Shown piece by piece: positions 18,573-27,997 of a DNA stretch of 64,000 bases (the stretch's first letter is position 1; each line of letters opens with the position of its first letter). Source of the DNA: Salibacterium qingdaonense. Its GTDB lineage: Bacteria > Bacillota > Bacilli > Bacillales > Marinococcaceae. The position numbers and the translations under genes are program-made. Under the pieces are notes generated by a model. The model ran no database searches. It was not told where the DNA came from and saw only the letters and a list, made by a program, of their open reading frames with translations. The stretch lies in NCBI RefSeq assembly GCF_900114715.1, contig NZ_FOTY01000012.1:1-64000 (forward strand), in the 5' to 3' direction.

Positions 18573-18617
18573 TTCCTGCCGGTCCGGATCCTTCCGGAAC
18601 AAGATTACAGGCAGGAA
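18573..18617 (+). promoter_or_regulatory. Hairpin in the ectA leader
   Basis: Outer stem TTCCTGCC / GGCAGGAA (18573-18580 with 18610-18617) enclosing an inner TCCGGA / TCCGGA pair. It is not followed by a T-run, so it is a structured 5' leader rather than a plain terminator. Confidence 0.5.
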
Positions 18618-18694
18618 GCAGAAAGTTAAAGATTCACACTCGGGAGGAATAAGTTATTAAAGTTCTTATTAATCAAAACGAAGGTGATCAAAAG

Positions 18695-19213
18695 ATGGAA
18701 ACAAAACAGAATGGCACTACCGTGACAATGGATGCATTAACTTTTGAAAAGCCTCAGGTCGAAGATGGCAGAGACATGTGGGAGCTCGTCAAGAATTCCA
18801 CACTTGATCTGAATTCGTCCTACAAATACATCATGATGTGCGAATTTTTCGCTGAAACGTGTGTTGTTGCAAAGGACAAAGGAGAACTTGCAGGGTTTGT
18901 CACAGCTTTTATCCCTCCTAAAAAACAGGATACTGTTTTTGTATGGCAGGTAGGCGTGGATCCTTCCCAGCGTGGAAAAGGTCTGGCATCCCGTTTGATT
19001 AATGAACTGCTGGAACGTGTTGCCGACAAAGATGTGAAATATCTGGAAGCTACTGTCACACCGTCCAATGAAGCGTCCCAGGCGCTGTTTAACAAGACCG
19101 CCAGAAACCATGGCACAAACTGTGAGGTTTCCGAATGTTTCGCAGAAGAGCTTTTTCCAGGAGACGAACACGAAGCTGAGTTAACATTCCGCATCGGACC
19201 TATTCATCAATAA
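18695..19213 (+). CDS. ectA: L-2,4-diaminobutyrate N-gamma-acetyltransferase EctA
   Basis: Second step of ectoine synthesis: acetylates 2,4-diaminobutyrate with acetyl-CoA. The 172-aa GNAT protein contains the acetyl-CoA loop [20 protein letters not shown] (about 88-107), with Q/RxxGxG/A as QRGKGLA, and the EctA-specific [12 protein letters not shown] near residue 35 and TVTPSN...ALF. RBS GAAGGTGATC lies ahead of the ATG. First gene of ectA-ectB-ectC. Confidence 0.97.
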   Translation: METKQNGTTVTMDALTFEKPQVEDGRDMWELVKNSTLDLNSSYKYIMMCEFFAETCVVAKDKGELAGFVTAFIPPKKQDTVFVWQVGVDPSQRGKGLASRLINELLERVADKDVKYLEATVTPSNEASQALFNKTARNHGTNCEVSECFAEELFPGDEHEAELTFRIGPIHQ

Positions 19214-19266
19214 AAGACAATGGTTCTGTCATTAAAGGAGATCACGAAGGAGGATCCATCATTATA

Positions 19267-20550
19267 ATGAATGAAAACGACCTTGGTATATTTGAGAAGT
19301 ACGAGTCAGAAGTACGCAGTTATGTCCGCGGTTTTCCTACTGTGTTTCATGAAGCAAAAGGATGTAAGTTATGGGATATGGACGGAAACGAATATATTGA
19401 TTTCTTTTCCGGAGCCGGCGCCCTGAATTACGGTCACAATGATGAAAACATGAAACAGAAACTTCTCGATTACATCCAGGAGGACGGCATCACCCATTCT
19501 CTGGATATGGCGTCAAAAACTAAAGGGGAGTTTCTTCAAAAATTCCATGACGTTATTCTCGAACCACGCAACCTGAACTACAAAGTTATGTTTCCCGGGC
19601 CGACAGGTACTAACAGCGTGGAGAGTGCTCTGAAGCTTGCCCGCAAAGTAACAGGACGTACAAATGTAGTCAGTTTCACGCACGGTTTCCACGGCATGAC
19701 AATCGGTGCACTCTCTGTAACCGGGAACGCATTTAAACGAGGCGGCGCCGGTATTCCACTTAGTCACTCCTATACAATGCCGTTTGACAACTATCTGAAT
19801 GATATGGAACAGGAAACAGATTTCATCGAACGCATTCTGGATGATAACGGAAGCGGCGTCGAAATGCCGGCAGCCTTTATTCTCGAGACGGTGCAGGGAG
19901 AAGGCGGCCTGAACGCTGCACGCATGGAATGGCTTCAAAAAATAGAAAAAATCTGCCGGGACCGGGACATTCTTTTAATCGTTGATGATGTTCAGGCAGG
20001 TGTCGGCCGTACCGGAACATTCTTTAGTTTTGAACCGGCAGGCATAACACCGGACATTGTCTGCCTTTCCAAATCAATCGGCGGCTACGGTCTGCCGCTC
20101 GCGCTCACCTTGATTCATCCGGATTATGACAAGTTTGAGCCTGGAGAACATAACGGTACATTCCGTGGCAACAACATGGCGTTCGTCACAGGAATGGAAG
20201 CTCTGAACTACTGGAAAGACGACACCCTCAGTAAAAGCGTTCAGGATAAGTCCGAACGGATTTACACATTCCTGAACAACATGATGGACAAATATCCGCA
20301 GCTCCAGGGAACCCACAGAGGCCGCGGCTTTATGCAGGGTATTGCGTGCGGCGTAGAAGACATGGCGGATGCCGTAGCGGCAAAATGCTTTGAACACGGT
20401 CTGATTATGGAAACAGCCGGATCCGATGATGAAGTCTTCAAGCTGTTCCCGCCTATTACGATTGATGACGAGAATCTTGATAAGGGCCTCGCTATTCTGG
20501 AAAAGGCAATGGAAAAAGCAGTCGAAGAAAAAAATCCTGTAACGACTTAG
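19267..20550 (+). CDS. ectB: Diaminobutyrate-2-oxoglutarate transaminase EctB
   Basis: First step of ectoine synthesis: transfers an amino group from glutamate to L-aspartate-4-semialdehyde to give 2,4-diaminobutyrate. The 427-aa class-III aminotransferase has [19 protein letters not shown] (about 112-130), the PLP-binding Asp in [12 protein letters not shown] (about 240-251) and the PLP lysine in [14 protein letters not shown] (about 265-278). It lies 53 nt after ectA with AAGGAGG upstream. Length and motifs match the family fully. Confidence 0.97.
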   Translation: MNENDLGIFEKYESEVRSYVRGFPTVFHEAKGCKLWDMDGNEYIDFFSGAGALNYGHNDENMKQKLLDYIQEDGITHSLDMASKTKGEFLQKFHDVILEPRNLNYKVMFPGPTGTNSVESALKLARKVTGRTNVVSFTHGFHGMTIGALSVTGNAFKRGGAGIPLSHSYTMPFDNYLNDMEQETDFIERILDDNGSGVEMPAAFILETVQGEGGLNAARMEWLQKIEKICRDRDILLIVDDVQAGVGRTGTFFSFEPAGITPDIVCLSKSIGGYGLPLALTLIHPDYDKFEPGEHNGTFRGNNMAFVTGMEALNYWKDDTLSKSVQDKSERIYTFLNNMMDKYPQLQGTHRGRGFMQGIACGVEDMADAVAAKCFEHGLIMETAGSDDEVFKLFPPITIDDENLDKGLAILEKAMEKAVEEKNPVTT

Positions 20551-20660
20551 AAAAACACCCTGAATCCAGAACGTTAAGCGAAGAGCGTTACGTTCTTTGG
20601 CAGTACCACCCGGAACTCCGTTCTAAAAAAATCTGCTTTATAATAAACGTAATTAATCTG

Positions 20661-20702
20661 GGAAGGCCTTGATTGGAAGGATAAACAGATCAGGCCTTCT
20701 CC
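20661..20702 (+). promoter_or_regulatory. Stem-loop between ectB and ectC
   Basis: GGAAGGCCTTGAT pairs with ATCAGGCCTTCTCC apart from one bulge. No T-run follows. It could be an RNA-processing or mRNA-stability element, or a weak attenuator, in the unusually long 194-nt ectB-ectC gap. Confidence 0.5.
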
Positions 20703-20744
20703 ATTTATGTAACATGCTATGCACTACACGAGGAGGCTTTTTTC

Positions 20745-21131
20745 ATGAAAGTAGTAAAACTCGAAGACATTATCGGCACTGATCAGGAAGTAGATGACGG
20801 CAACTGGGTCAGCCGGCGTCTCATTCTCAAGCAGGACAACATGGGATACTCTGTTCACGATACGATTATACGCGCAGGCACAGAGACTCATATTTGGTAC
20901 AAAAACCATCTTGAAACCGTCTACTGCATTGAAGGAGAAGGGGAAGTGGAGACACTTAGTGACAATAAAATCCACCCTATCTCTGCCGATACGGTGTATG
21001 CGCTGGATCAGCATGACGACCACATGCTCCGGGCCACAAAAGACATGAGAATGATCTGCGTATTCAATCCGCCGCTCAGCGGCCGTGAAGTTCATGATGA
21101 AAACGGGGTATATCCTGTAGACGACGATTGA
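20745..21131 (+). CDS. ectC: L-ectoine synthase EctC
   Basis: Cyclises N-gamma-acetyl-2,4-diaminobutyrate to ectoine. The 128-aa cupin has the family segments [16 protein letters not shown] (about 24-39), the metal-site region [22 protein letters not shown] (about 49-70) and a second cupin motif [13 protein letters not shown]. Length is the family norm. AGGAGG lies 8-10 nt before the ATG. It is separated from ectB by 194 nt containing a hairpin, and it ends at a terminator. Confidence 0.97.
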   Translation: MKVVKLEDIIGTDQEVDDGNWVSRRLILKQDNMGYSVHDTIIRAGTETHIWYKNHLETVYCIEGEGEVETLSDNKIHPISADTVYALDQHDDHMLRATKDMRMICVFNPPLSGREVHDENGVYPVDDD

Positions 21132-21161
21132 GACACATACCTAACAGGTTTGGTGAGAATG

Positions 21162-21209
21162 AGCAGTTTCCAAAGGGAAGACAGTATTCCTTTATGGAAG
21201 CTGCTTTTT
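21162..21209 (+). terminator. Terminator of the ect genes
   Basis: AGCAGTTTCCA / TGGAAGCTGCT (21163-21173 with 21195-21205) followed by TTTTTC, about 30 nt after ectC. Confidence 0.85.
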
Positions 21210-21340
21210 CTTTCAGCCAGGTACTCAGGGAGAGGGATGGGATAATCATCCGGAAAACGGCATATTTCCTGAAACCAAGACAGGAACACCCTCGTACAGT
21301 GTGATACATACTTAATCATAAGAAATTGGAGGAGAAAAAT

Positions 21341-21547
21341 ATGGAGTTTTTGGGATTAGGCATTTTCGCCATTTTTCTGTTATTCCTGGTTTTGTTGTTT
21401 CTATTGAACATTATTACAAGTATCTGGGCATACCGTGACGCGGTCGCGAAAGGGAACAGCAAGGAATTCGCCCTGCTGATCCTTCTCGGCACGCTGTTTT
21501 TTCCGCTTATCGGCTTGATTGTTTATCTTTTTATCCGCAATCGTTAA
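21341..21547 (+). CDS. Small membrane protein, PLDc_N-like
   Basis: A 68-aa protein with two transmembrane helices (about 3-28 and 43-65) joined by SIWAYRDAVAKGNSKEF. This helix-(W..RDA..KG)-helix pattern resembles the short PLDc_N domain seen alone in many Bacillaceae. ATG 21341 follows GGAGGAG; the TTG at 21326 lies inside that ribosome site. No enzymatic role can be assigned. It overlaps the convergent gene at 21544 by 4 nt. Confidence 0.65.
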   Translation: MEFLGLGIFAIFLLFLVLLFLLNIITSIWAYRDAVAKGNSKEFALLILLGTLFFPLIGLIVYLFIRNR

Positions 21548-21783
21548 TGAAGAAACTGCGTTTTGAATTCGACATTTTCCGCATCCATGCCGATTTTTTT
21601 CAAAAACGTCCTTACTTCTTTTATTGATTTTGCGGGGTATTGAAAATCACAGATGGGCGGTCGGTTTTCCTGAAAATCAACCGTTGAAAAGCAGAACGTT
21701 TCTTCCTCTGCATTATAATAAATCAAGAGCGGTAAATGATGTTCCGGGTGCGTGACCTCACCCTTATACACATGATATGACAT
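21544..21783 (-). CDS. Hypothetical 79-aa protein
   Basis: The sequence (starting MSYHVYKGEVTHPEHHLPLL) alternates short beta strands (LLIYYNAEEETFCFSTVDF) with one C-terminal helix. I do not recognise it. Start ATG 21783 is preferred (AAGGAG 12 nt upstream); ATG 21804 has no ribosome site. The 3' end overlaps the neighbouring small membrane gene by 4 nt in convergent orientation. It is a small soluble protein. Confidence 0.5.
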   Translation of the reverse strand: MSYHVYKGEVTHPEHHLPLLIYYNAEEETFCFSTVDFQENRPPICDFQYPAKSIKEVRTFLKKIGMDAENVEFKTQFLH

Positions 21784-21939
21784 CGTTCCTGCCAACTCCT
21801 TCATTGGGGTATCGTTTTGGTATTACTGTCATCTTATTTGCATCGATTAAAGATGGCAGGGCATGAAGCCTATTCCATTTTATCATGACAAGCTTCTTTC
21901 TATCAGCTGTCGAATTTTATATCATGGAGAAGGATCATG

Positions 21940-21974
21940 CCAAAAAGAGGCTTCTCCAAAATTGGAGAAGCCTC
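21940..21974 (-). terminator. Terminator of the deoR-type gene
   Basis: Perfect 13-bp stem GAGGCTTCTCCAA / TTGGAGAAGCCTC (21947-21959 with 21962-21974). On the minus strand it is followed by TTTTTGG. Confidence 0.88.
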
Positions 21975-22019
21975 CTGTATATCGTAACGCCCTTTTAGAG
22001 GTGACGCCGATACTGTGGT

Positions 22020-22784
22020 TTAACGCTGCCCGGCAGTGATCAGTTCAACGCCGTGTTCCTGCAGCACTTTCTGCATCTCCGGCGGAGGCAGAATGTCTGT
22101 AATGACAGCATCTGCTTCTGCAAGTTCCATCCCCCGGTAAAAATGCTTCTTATAAAACTTAGTGTGATCCGCCAGTACGTAAACTTTACCGGCGCGGTCC
22201 GCCATTTTCTGCTTCACAGCAGCATCTTCCTCATGCGCATAGTAAAATCCGTCCTCACAGACCCCGATGACGCCTATAAAGGCACGGTCCGCGTAATACC
22301 CGCCCAATTTTTCCAATGTGCCGGGACCGTATAAAAAACGATGTTCAGGGTGCAGGCGCCCACCAAGCAGATAGATGTCTGTTTCCATCTGATAAGGAAG
22401 GCGCTCCGCATTTTCCACCGAGTTTGTAATGACGGTAAGCGGGAAGGTGGTGATCTGCTCTGCGGTGAACTGAACGGTTGTGGAAGCATCCAGCATGATT
22501 GTTTCATCCTGTTTAATACGTGAAGCTGCTTCCACGGCAATATCCCGCTTCTCTGTTGAAGCACGTTCCAGCCGCTCGCCGTACCCTTTTAATGTTTCTT
22601 TGACAGCTGAAAGCATGACGCCGCCATGGGTTCGTACGACCATTCCCTGCTCCGCCAGCCTCACCGTATCCCGCCGTGCTGTATCCCGCGAAATATTGAA
22701 TTGACGGCACATTTCCTGAATGCTCATGCGTTGATGCTGTTTCAGATGCCGAAGAATGGCTTCCATCCGTTCTTCCTGATACAT
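22020..22784 (-). CDS. DeoR-family transcriptional regulator
   Basis: A 254-aa repressor. Residues 5-57 form a winged helix (ILRHLKQHQRMSIQEMCRQF, SRDTARRDTVRLAEQG); residues 75-230 are the DeoRC sugar-phosphate sensor with MLDASTTVQF (a GSTT-like loop), VITNS and a late ADHTKF segment. Members usually respond to a phosphorylated sugar made by an adjacent operon, but no sugar genes are next to it here. The target is therefore unknown. It is followed by its own terminator and has an upstream gap of 117 nt. Confidence 0.88.
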   Translation of the reverse strand: MYQEERMEAILRHLKQHQRMSIQEMCRQFNISRDTARRDTVRLAEQGMVVRTHGGVMLSAVKETLKGYGERLERASTEKRDIAVEAASRIKQDETIMLDASTTVQFTAEQITTFPLTVITNSVENAERLPYQMETDIYLLGGRLHPEHRFLYGPGTLEKLGGYYADRAFIGVIGVCEDGFYYAHEEDAAVKQKMADRAGKVYVLADHTKFYKKHFYRGMELAEADAVITDILPPPEMQKVLQEHGVELITAGQR

Positions 22785-22866
22785 ACTGCGGACTCCTTTT
22801 CTTCATTTCTCTTTCATTGTAAGTCAAATGCTTATTTTTTTCAATAGAAACCCTTATAATGAATTA

Positions 22867-22891
22867 AACCTGCTGACAGCATCAGCAGGTT
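22867..22891 (-). terminator. Hairpin after ald
   Basis: AACCTGCTGA / TCAGCAGGTT with a 5-nt loop. On the minus strand it is followed by TTTAATTC, a poor T-run, so it is a probable but not strong terminator for ald. Confidence 0.6.
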
Positions 22892-22901
22892 ATCATTCTT
22901 C

Positions 22902-24020
22902 TCAGCTTTTCATCGCTTCGGATACTTCGGTATGGGGATAACCGAGGGCTTGGGCTACAGCCTTGTATGTGACGGCCCCTCCGGCAGTGTTAATTCCTTT
23001 TTCAAGAGCAGGGTTGTCTGCTGCCGCTTTGTGAATTCCGGAGCCTGCAATCTCCAGCGCATAAGGAAGTGTCACATTCGTCAACGCAATGGTTGAAGTC
23101 CGGGGAACGGCTCCCGGCATATTGGCAACCGCGTAATGAAGAACATTATGCTTTGTATAGGTAGGCTGGTCGTGGGTCGTCATTGTATCTGCCGTTTCAA
23201 TAATGCCGCCCTGATCAATGGCCACATCAACAACAACCGATCCCGGTGTCATCGATTTAACCATCTCTTCGGTCACCAGTCTCGGAGCTTTAGCCCCGGG
23301 GATGAGTACCGCGCCGATAACAAGATCGGAATGTTTCACTTCTTCTGCAATATTCATCGGATTGGACATCATTGTGCGGATGGCGCCGTGATACAGATTG
23401 TCAATCTCACGCAGACGCCCCGGATTTACATCGACAATCGTGACATCGGCACCAAGCCCCTGGGCAATAACCGCGGCATTGGTTCCGACGATTCCTCCGC
23501 CGATGACCGTTACTTTTCCTCTTTTAACACCTGGTACACCGGATAACAGGATTCCTTTTCCGCCTTTTGACTTTTCGAGAAACTGCGCCCCGATTTGGGA
23601 GGACATCCGCCCTGCCACTTCACTCATCGGTGTCAAAAGCGGCAGTGTTCCGTTTACTTCCACTGTTTCATAAGCAACCGACGTCATGCCGGACTCGACC
23701 AGCGCATGAACAAGGTCAGGTTCAGCCGCGAGATGAAGATACGTAAACAGCAGCAGATCTTCCCGGAAATAAGAAAATTCCGGTGCCAGAGGCTCTTTTA
23801 CTTTCAGCACAAGATCTGCGTTGTTCCATACATCAGCAGCTTCCGTTTCAATTTTGGCTCCAGCTTCTTCATATTCCGCGTCTGAAAATCCGCTTCCTTC
23901 CCCTGCCGATGTTTCCACCAGCACGTGATGACCAGCTTCTGCAAAGGAATGCACGCCTGCAGGTGTCATAGCCACCCGGTTTTCGTTATTTTTAATTTCT
24001 TTTGGGATTCCGATAATCAC
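22902..24020 (-). CDS. ald: Alanine dehydrogenase
   Basis: Oxidises L-alanine to pyruvate and ammonia with NAD, important for alanine use and sporulation in Bacillus. The 372-aa protein begins [22 protein letters not shown] with the pyruvate-binding Arg; VLKVKEP and YLHLA (active-site Lys and His regions) follow; [20 protein letters not shown] (about 174-193) is the NAD fold. GTG 24020 is taken as start: it has GGAGG 9 nt upstream and yields the canonical MIIGIPKE start; the ATG at 24026 is too close. The PucR-type gene upstream is probably its activator. Confidence 0.95.
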   Translation of the reverse strand: MIIGIPKEIKNNENRVAMTPAGVHSFAEAGHHVLVETSAGEGSGFSDAEYEEAGAKIETEAADVWNNADLVLKVKEPLAPEFSYFREDLLLFTYLHLAAEPDLVHALVESGMTSVAYETVEVNGTLPLLTPMSEVAGRMSSQIGAQFLEKSKGGKGILLSGVPGVKRGKVTVIGGGIVGTNAAVIAQGLGADVTIVDVNPGRLREIDNLYHGAIRTMMSNPMNIAEEVKHSDLVIGAVLIPGAKAPRLVTEEMVKSMTPGSVVVDVAIDQGGIIETADTMTTHDQPTYTKHNVLHYAVANMPGAVPRTSTIALTNVTLPYALEIAGSGIHKAAADNPALEKGINTAGGAVTYKAVAQALGYPHTEVSEAMKS

Positions 24021-24143
24021 TAGCATTCACCTCCGCTGATAACTTCTGTTTTTAGTATAGCCGAAAAAACAGAGGGTACGCATCGTGAAGCTTCCAGAAA
24101 TAAAACGATCCAATTTGTGAAATTTCACAATCGATGGTTCTTC

Positions 24144-25361
24144 CTATTTCATCTCTTCCATGGTCATTTCCAGCAGCAGCGACAACTTGTGATAGGCATT
24201 TTTTAAGTCTTTTTGAATGATGTTTTCCACCCGCCTGATGCGGTAGGACATCGTGTTCACATGCACATGCATCATTTCCGACGCTTTTTTCATATTGCCA
24301 TCTACATGCAAAAACGTACGGAGACTATCAAACAGCTCGGTTTGATTTGCTTCATCATACTCATGAAGTGCTGCCAGAGATGGATCGCCCTCGGGGTCTC
24401 TGTTTTTCTTCTTCTTTATAACATCGGCGTACCGGTAAAAACCAAGTTCCTCATACTGCAGAAACGGCGGACGGTCCCCGGGCAGCTGCCGGTTCACTTC
24501 CAGAACGTGAAGCGCTTCTTCGTAACTTTGTTTGATGCGGGAAAGACTCCGGTACACACTTCCTGCTCCGGGCTGTATCTCCTCCATCTGAAACCGCTCC
24601 TTCATCATGACTGGAAAATCGTGCAGAAACAGGCGGATGCCCTCTTCTGAATAAGGATAGACCGGTTCGGCCAGAAATACGATTCTGTTTTGATCTCTCG
24701 TATGAAAATAACTTTTCACTTTTCTGGACGTATTCATCACATAAATTATTTTGTCATAAAGGGAATCATCAAGTGTTATCCCGGACTCCAGTACAATAAC
24801 GGCGCTGCGGGACGGAAGAGCGTTGAACCAGTTCGAAAGCTGTCCGGCAATCTCTTCTTCTTGTGCTGCATCACCGGTCAACAGCCGCCAGAAATAGTCA
24901 CGACGGTGCTGCTGCATTGCGGTATGGCTGGTCTGCAGCTGTACAATCGCTTTGGCGGCGGCTTTTTTTAAAAACGCGGCATCCTGCTCTTCCAACGAAC
25001 GACTGCCTTCAAGCACCCATATGTAACCGAGGATGTCTTTGTTGTTTCTGACCGGCGCTGCCATTCTTCTCCCTAGACCTATATCGTGGATTTCAGGAAT
25101 ACGCACCGGCTCTTCGTTCTGGTGAAGTGCCGGTAGAATGCCCTCTTTCCACAGCTTGTTAATGACATGTTCCGGAACGCGTCTTCCAATGATGGTGGAT
25201 ACTCTGGCCGCATCGGTATGATCGTCATGGGTACTGTAAGCCAGAAGGCGGTGACTGCTGTCTTCCACGGTGACCGGTCCCTGCATCATTTCACTGATGC
25301 AGTCCGCCAATTCTTCCATCGATGAAAACGTACGATCCAAAGCGTTGTGTTTATCCAACAA
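24144..25361 (-). CDS. adeR: PucR/CdaR-family transcriptional activator, AdeR-like
   Basis: A 405-aa regulator with an N-terminal sensing region and GGDEF-like fold remnant in the middle, and the C-terminal PucR helix-turn-helix (MKKASEMMHVHVNTMSYRIRRVENI, about residues 361-385). B. subtilis AdeR is a PucR protein beside ald that induces it with alanine. The same adjacency and direction here support the same role. A TTG at 25361 is the likely start, with GGGGGAAGG ahead. It is probably cotranscribed with the zinc-ribbon gene upstream, 24 nt away. Confidence 0.8.
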   Translation of the reverse strand: MLDKHNALDRTFSSMEELADCISEMMQGPVTVEDSSHRLLAYSTHDDHTDAARVSTIIGRRVPEHVINKLWKEGILPALHQNEEPVRIPEIHDIGLGRRMAAPVRNNKDILGYIWVLEGSRSLEEQDAAFLKKAAAKAIVQLQTSHTAMQQHRRDYFWRLLTGDAAQEEEIAGQLSNWFNALPSRSAVIVLESGITLDDSLYDKIIYVMNTSRKVKSYFHTRDQNRIVFLAEPVYPYSEEGIRLFLHDFPVMMKERFQMEEIQPGAGSVYRSLSRIKQSYEEALHVLEVNRQLPGDRPPFLQYEELGFYRYADVIKKKKNRDPEGDPSLAALHEYDEANQTELFDSLRTFLHVDGNMKKASEMMHVHVNTMSYRIRRVENIIQKDLKNAYHKLSLLLEMTMEEMK

Positions 25362-25385
25362 GCGCCTTCCCCCTTTTTACAGTTT

Positions 25386-25592
25386 TCATCCTCCAAGAAA
25401 AAAGTCAAGCACTTTCGATGTACCGCTCACCTGGGCATTATACATTTCCGAGTAGCCGCAGTTTTTACAGTAAACGACGATAAAACGATTATTCTGCACA
25501 TCAAAAAAACGGCTGAATCCGGTTCCTGATACGGCAATTTCTTTTGTGCCGGCTTCCTCATGACCGCATTTCATGCATCCCTGTTGTTCCAT
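25386..25592 (-). CDS. Zinc-ribbon nucleic-acid-binding protein (DUF2082)
   Basis: A 68-aa protein with CMKCG (6-10) and CKNCGYSEMY (about 42-51), which form one four-Cys zinc ribbon, and a conserved TGFSRFFDVQNNRFIVV between them. This is the DUF2082 pattern. Function unknown. It lies ahead of the adeR-type gene in the same direction. Confidence 0.75.
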   Translation of the reverse strand: MEQQGCMKCGHEEAGTKEIAVSGTGFSRFFDVQNNRFIVVYCKNCGYSEMYNAQVSGTSKVLDFFLGG

Positions 25593-25652
25593 ATATCATA
25601 TCTCCTTCTCTAAGTACTTATCATGTATTACGATTGGTTCTCCTCCGCTATT

Positions 25653-26525
25653 TCAGTTGAATTCAGTACTTAACCATATATACAACGCGGCGTAGCTGGC
25701 GTAGGGGGACCATTCTTTGCTCTTCTCCTGAATTTCCTGCACGGATGGTTTGTCTTCCCTGCTCCATAGATGTTTCAGACCATTTTGTATACCGATGTCC
25801 TTTGCCGGAAGCAGATCCGGACGCCCCAGTCCGAAGAGCAAAAAGCACTGAGCCGTCCACGGGCCGACGCCGCGGATGGCGGTTAGTGTCTTCATGATTT
25901 CCTCATCCGGCTTTTCTTTAAGTGTCTCAAGATCCAGCTTTCCTTCCACTATCATTTTGGACGTATCAATGACGTATTCTGCTTTGCTGCGGCTGAACTG
26001 GAGCTGTTTCAGTTCTTCCGGCTCAAGCCCTGCAATGCGTTCCGGCTCCGGATAAAACCAGACATCATCGATCATCTCCCCGTATGTCTCTACAAAACGG
26101 GACGACAACGTATAAGCAAACGACATGTTCAGCTGCTGATGTATAATCGTTTTCATAAGGCACCCGTACGTTTCGAATTCACAGACGAGCGGCGTCCCGG
26201 CAAACCGTTCAAACAACGGCGCAAGATCCGTTGAATAAAAATGTTCATTGATTGTTTCAAGCGGCCGGTTCCATAAAAAAATAGATTCAGCCTTTGCGCA
26301 GGCGGCATCGGGAGGTACCGTGTCTCCCGTCAGATTCACGTTGTACCCCTCTTCGGTCCGGTGAAAACGGAGTGTGATACCTTCGGATTTTCCATTATGT
26401 ACGACCGGGATTTTCAGCCTCTCCTCTTTCTCGTCGAGGTTGTGCAGCGGATCTGCGCCGAGACGCCGAAGCATGACAGGCACATTGTAGTTCCGGGGCA
26501 GGCTGATTTCTTCGTTCCACATCAT
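25653..26525 (-). CDS. yfjP: DNA-3-methyladenine glycosylase, AlkA-like (YfjP)
   Basis: A helix-hairpin-helix base-excision glycosylase of 290 aa: HhH LTAIRGVGPWTAQCFLLFGL (about 204-223) followed by the catalytic Asp in LPAKDIG (about 229-235). The N-terminal 100 residues are the AlkA_N-like beta domain. It removes alkylated purines from DNA. The start (26525 or 26522) follows AAGGAGGGCCGG. Orthologous in position to yfjP, two genes from pdaA (yfjS) in B. subtilis. Confidence 0.88.
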   Translation of the reverse strand: MMWNEEISLPRNYNVPVMLRRLGADPLHNLDEKEERLKIPVVHNGKSEGITLRFHRTEEGYNVNLTGDTVPPDAACAKAESIFLWNRPLETINEHFYSTDLAPLFERFAGTPLVCEFETYGCLMKTIIHQQLNMSFAYTLSSRFVETYGEMIDDVWFYPEPERIAGLEPEELKQLQFSRSKAEYVIDTSKMIVEGKLDLETLKEKPDEEIMKTLTAIRGVGPWTAQCFLLFGLGRPDLLPAKDIGIQNGLKHLWSREDKPSVQEIQEKSKEWSPYASYAALYIWLSTEFN

Positions 26526-26652
26526 CCGGCCCTCCTTTTTTCTTTTCATTGTACCATGCTTACGCTTATTTCCTAAACTTACTAGTCCGGAGTATGGAAG
26601 CTGTTTGATAGAATAAAAGTATTCCTGTCAGAAAAAAGGGGGGTACATACGA

Positions 26653-27003
26653 ATGACTATCGCTACAGATCTTGCAACAATCCGTATTCTGGGATCCCTT
26701 CATCAATCCCTCACAGATTCTCCACTTTCGGAGACTGTGGGAACGTTATGCCGTGAAGTAGATTACATCGACTGGGCCGGCATTTATTTTTATGAAGAAG
26801 GTCAAACAAAACTGGCGGCCTCTGCATCAACCGATTCAGAAGACGCGGCCCTGCAGAGCCGGCTCGGCTTTCCGATCCACCTGCCGGACGGCACCGAAAC
26901 CGGTGTGCTTGTCGTAAAAAGCAGGCAGTGGATCGTGTTTGACGTCAATGACGTGCCAACACTTGAAACCATTGCTTCAGAAATTGGAAAACAGAATGGG
27001 TAA
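26653..27003 (+). CDS. Minimal GAF-domain protein
   Basis: A 116-aa protein that looks like one short GAF domain: an initial helix (DLATIRILGSLHQSL), VDYIDWAGIYFYEEGQTKLA, and a late strand TETGVLVVKSRQWIVFDVNDV before the final helix. WAGIYFY is close to the fRMsr (methionine-R-sulfoxide reductase) GAF, but its catalytic cysteines are absent (only one Cys near residue 33). I therefore do not call it a reductase. It ends at a terminator. Ligand unknown. Confidence 0.6.
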   Translation: MTIATDLATIRILGSLHQSLTDSPLSETVGTLCREVDYIDWAGIYFYEEGQTKLAASASTDSEDAALQSRLGFPIHLPDGTETGVLVVKSRQWIVFDVNDVPTLETIASEIGKQNG

Positions 27004-27061
27004 CCATGGATAATCAAAGACACCAGTGCCGCTCTCCGGCAGCTGTGGGTCTTACAACTGA

Positions 27062-27117
27062 TTCCAGAGGACCGTACCGGATTTTTCGCGGGTACATGTC
27101 CTCTGGAACTTTATTTA
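27062..27117 (+). terminator. Terminator after the GAF-domain gene
   Basis: TTCCAGAGGAC / GTCCTCTGGAA (27062-27072 with 27098-27108), an inner GTACC/GGTAC pair, then CTTTATTTAT. The T-run faces rightward. Confidence 0.75.
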
Positions 27118-27134
27118 TATCCAAGATGATCATG

Positions 27135-27920
27135 TTACAAGAAGGGAACATTTTCTTCAGAGGTAAGAACGAGGTGATCAAGATTCTGAAAGGTGTAGCC
27201 CTCTTTGCGGCATTCATCAATCACCCGTGCAAGCGCTGCGGCATTATCTTCAGAAACCGAATGCAAAAGCATAACTGCGCCGGGATGAACTCTTTTCATA
27301 ATGCTGTGGTAGGCATAATCCGCTCCGTGCTGGCTGCCGGTTTCCCAGTCCACGTACGCAAACGACCAGAATACATTCGTGTACCCTAGTTTTTCCGTCT
27401 CAGCAAGGGTCCGTTCACTGAATGTGCCTTTTGGTGGACGCAGGTACTGCATGGCCGGGCCTCCTGTCTGCTTCTGGTACCTCTCGTTCACCTTTTCCAA
27501 TTCCTTTTTTAACTCTTCCCGGCTCAATTCCGGAAGGCTCGGATGACTCCATGAATGATTTCCGACGATATGGCCTTCATCTTCCATTCTCTCCACCAGC
27601 TCCGGGGCTGAATTCAGATAGTGACCCGTCACGAAAAAAGCAGCAGGCACCTCTTTTTCTTTCAGCACATCGAGAATGTCTCCGGTATAGCCTTCTTCAT
27701 AACCATTGTCGAAGGTGAGATACAACGTTTTATTCTCCGGTTCACCTATGAAATAACCGTTGTATTTTTGAAGGAGTTCTTTGTATTCCGGTTCAGTATC
27801 AGCCGGCTCATTATTTTCAGCCGGATTGAAATTCCATCTGTAGATGTCTCCGGCATCCGCCACATTCCACTGGAAGCAAAACCAGAAAAACAGCACGAAA
27901 AAAGCAGTGAAAGCCCGCAT
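27135..27920 (-). CDS. pdaA: Delta-lactam-biosynthetic peptidoglycan deacetylase PdaA
   Basis: N-deacetylates muramic acid in the spore cortex, needed for muramic delta-lactam and germination. The 261-aa protein has a signal peptide (about 1-22), then the NodB domain: TFDNG (motif 1, with the Asn typical of PdaA), NHSWSHPSL (HxxxH zinc motif), RPPKGTFSE, DWETGS and MLLHSVS. ATG 27920 follows AAAGGAG. Expected in the forespore. Near yfjP as in B. subtilis. Confidence 0.93.
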   Translation of the reverse strand: MRAFTAFFVLFFWFCFQWNVADAGDIYRWNFNPAENNEPADTEPEYKELLQKYNGYFIGEPENKTLYLTFDNGYEEGYTGDILDVLKEKEVPAAFFVTGHYLNSAPELVERMEDEGHIVGNHSWSHPSLPELSREELKKELEKVNERYQKQTGGPAMQYLRPPKGTFSERTLAETEKLGYTNVFWSFAYVDWETGSQHGADYAYHSIMKRVHPGAVMLLHSVSEDNAAALARVIDECRKEGYTFQNLDHLVLTSEENVPFL

Positions 27921-27997
27921 ACCGATTCTCCTTTTTTCTCTAGGTTCTGTTATCAAAAAATTTTTATGCTTCCTTATTACATTTTTGCGCAAAAATA

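Noticed and set aside
26653-27003. Free methionine-R-sulfoxide reductase
   Set aside because: GAF segment is similar, but the catalytic cysteine set is missing.
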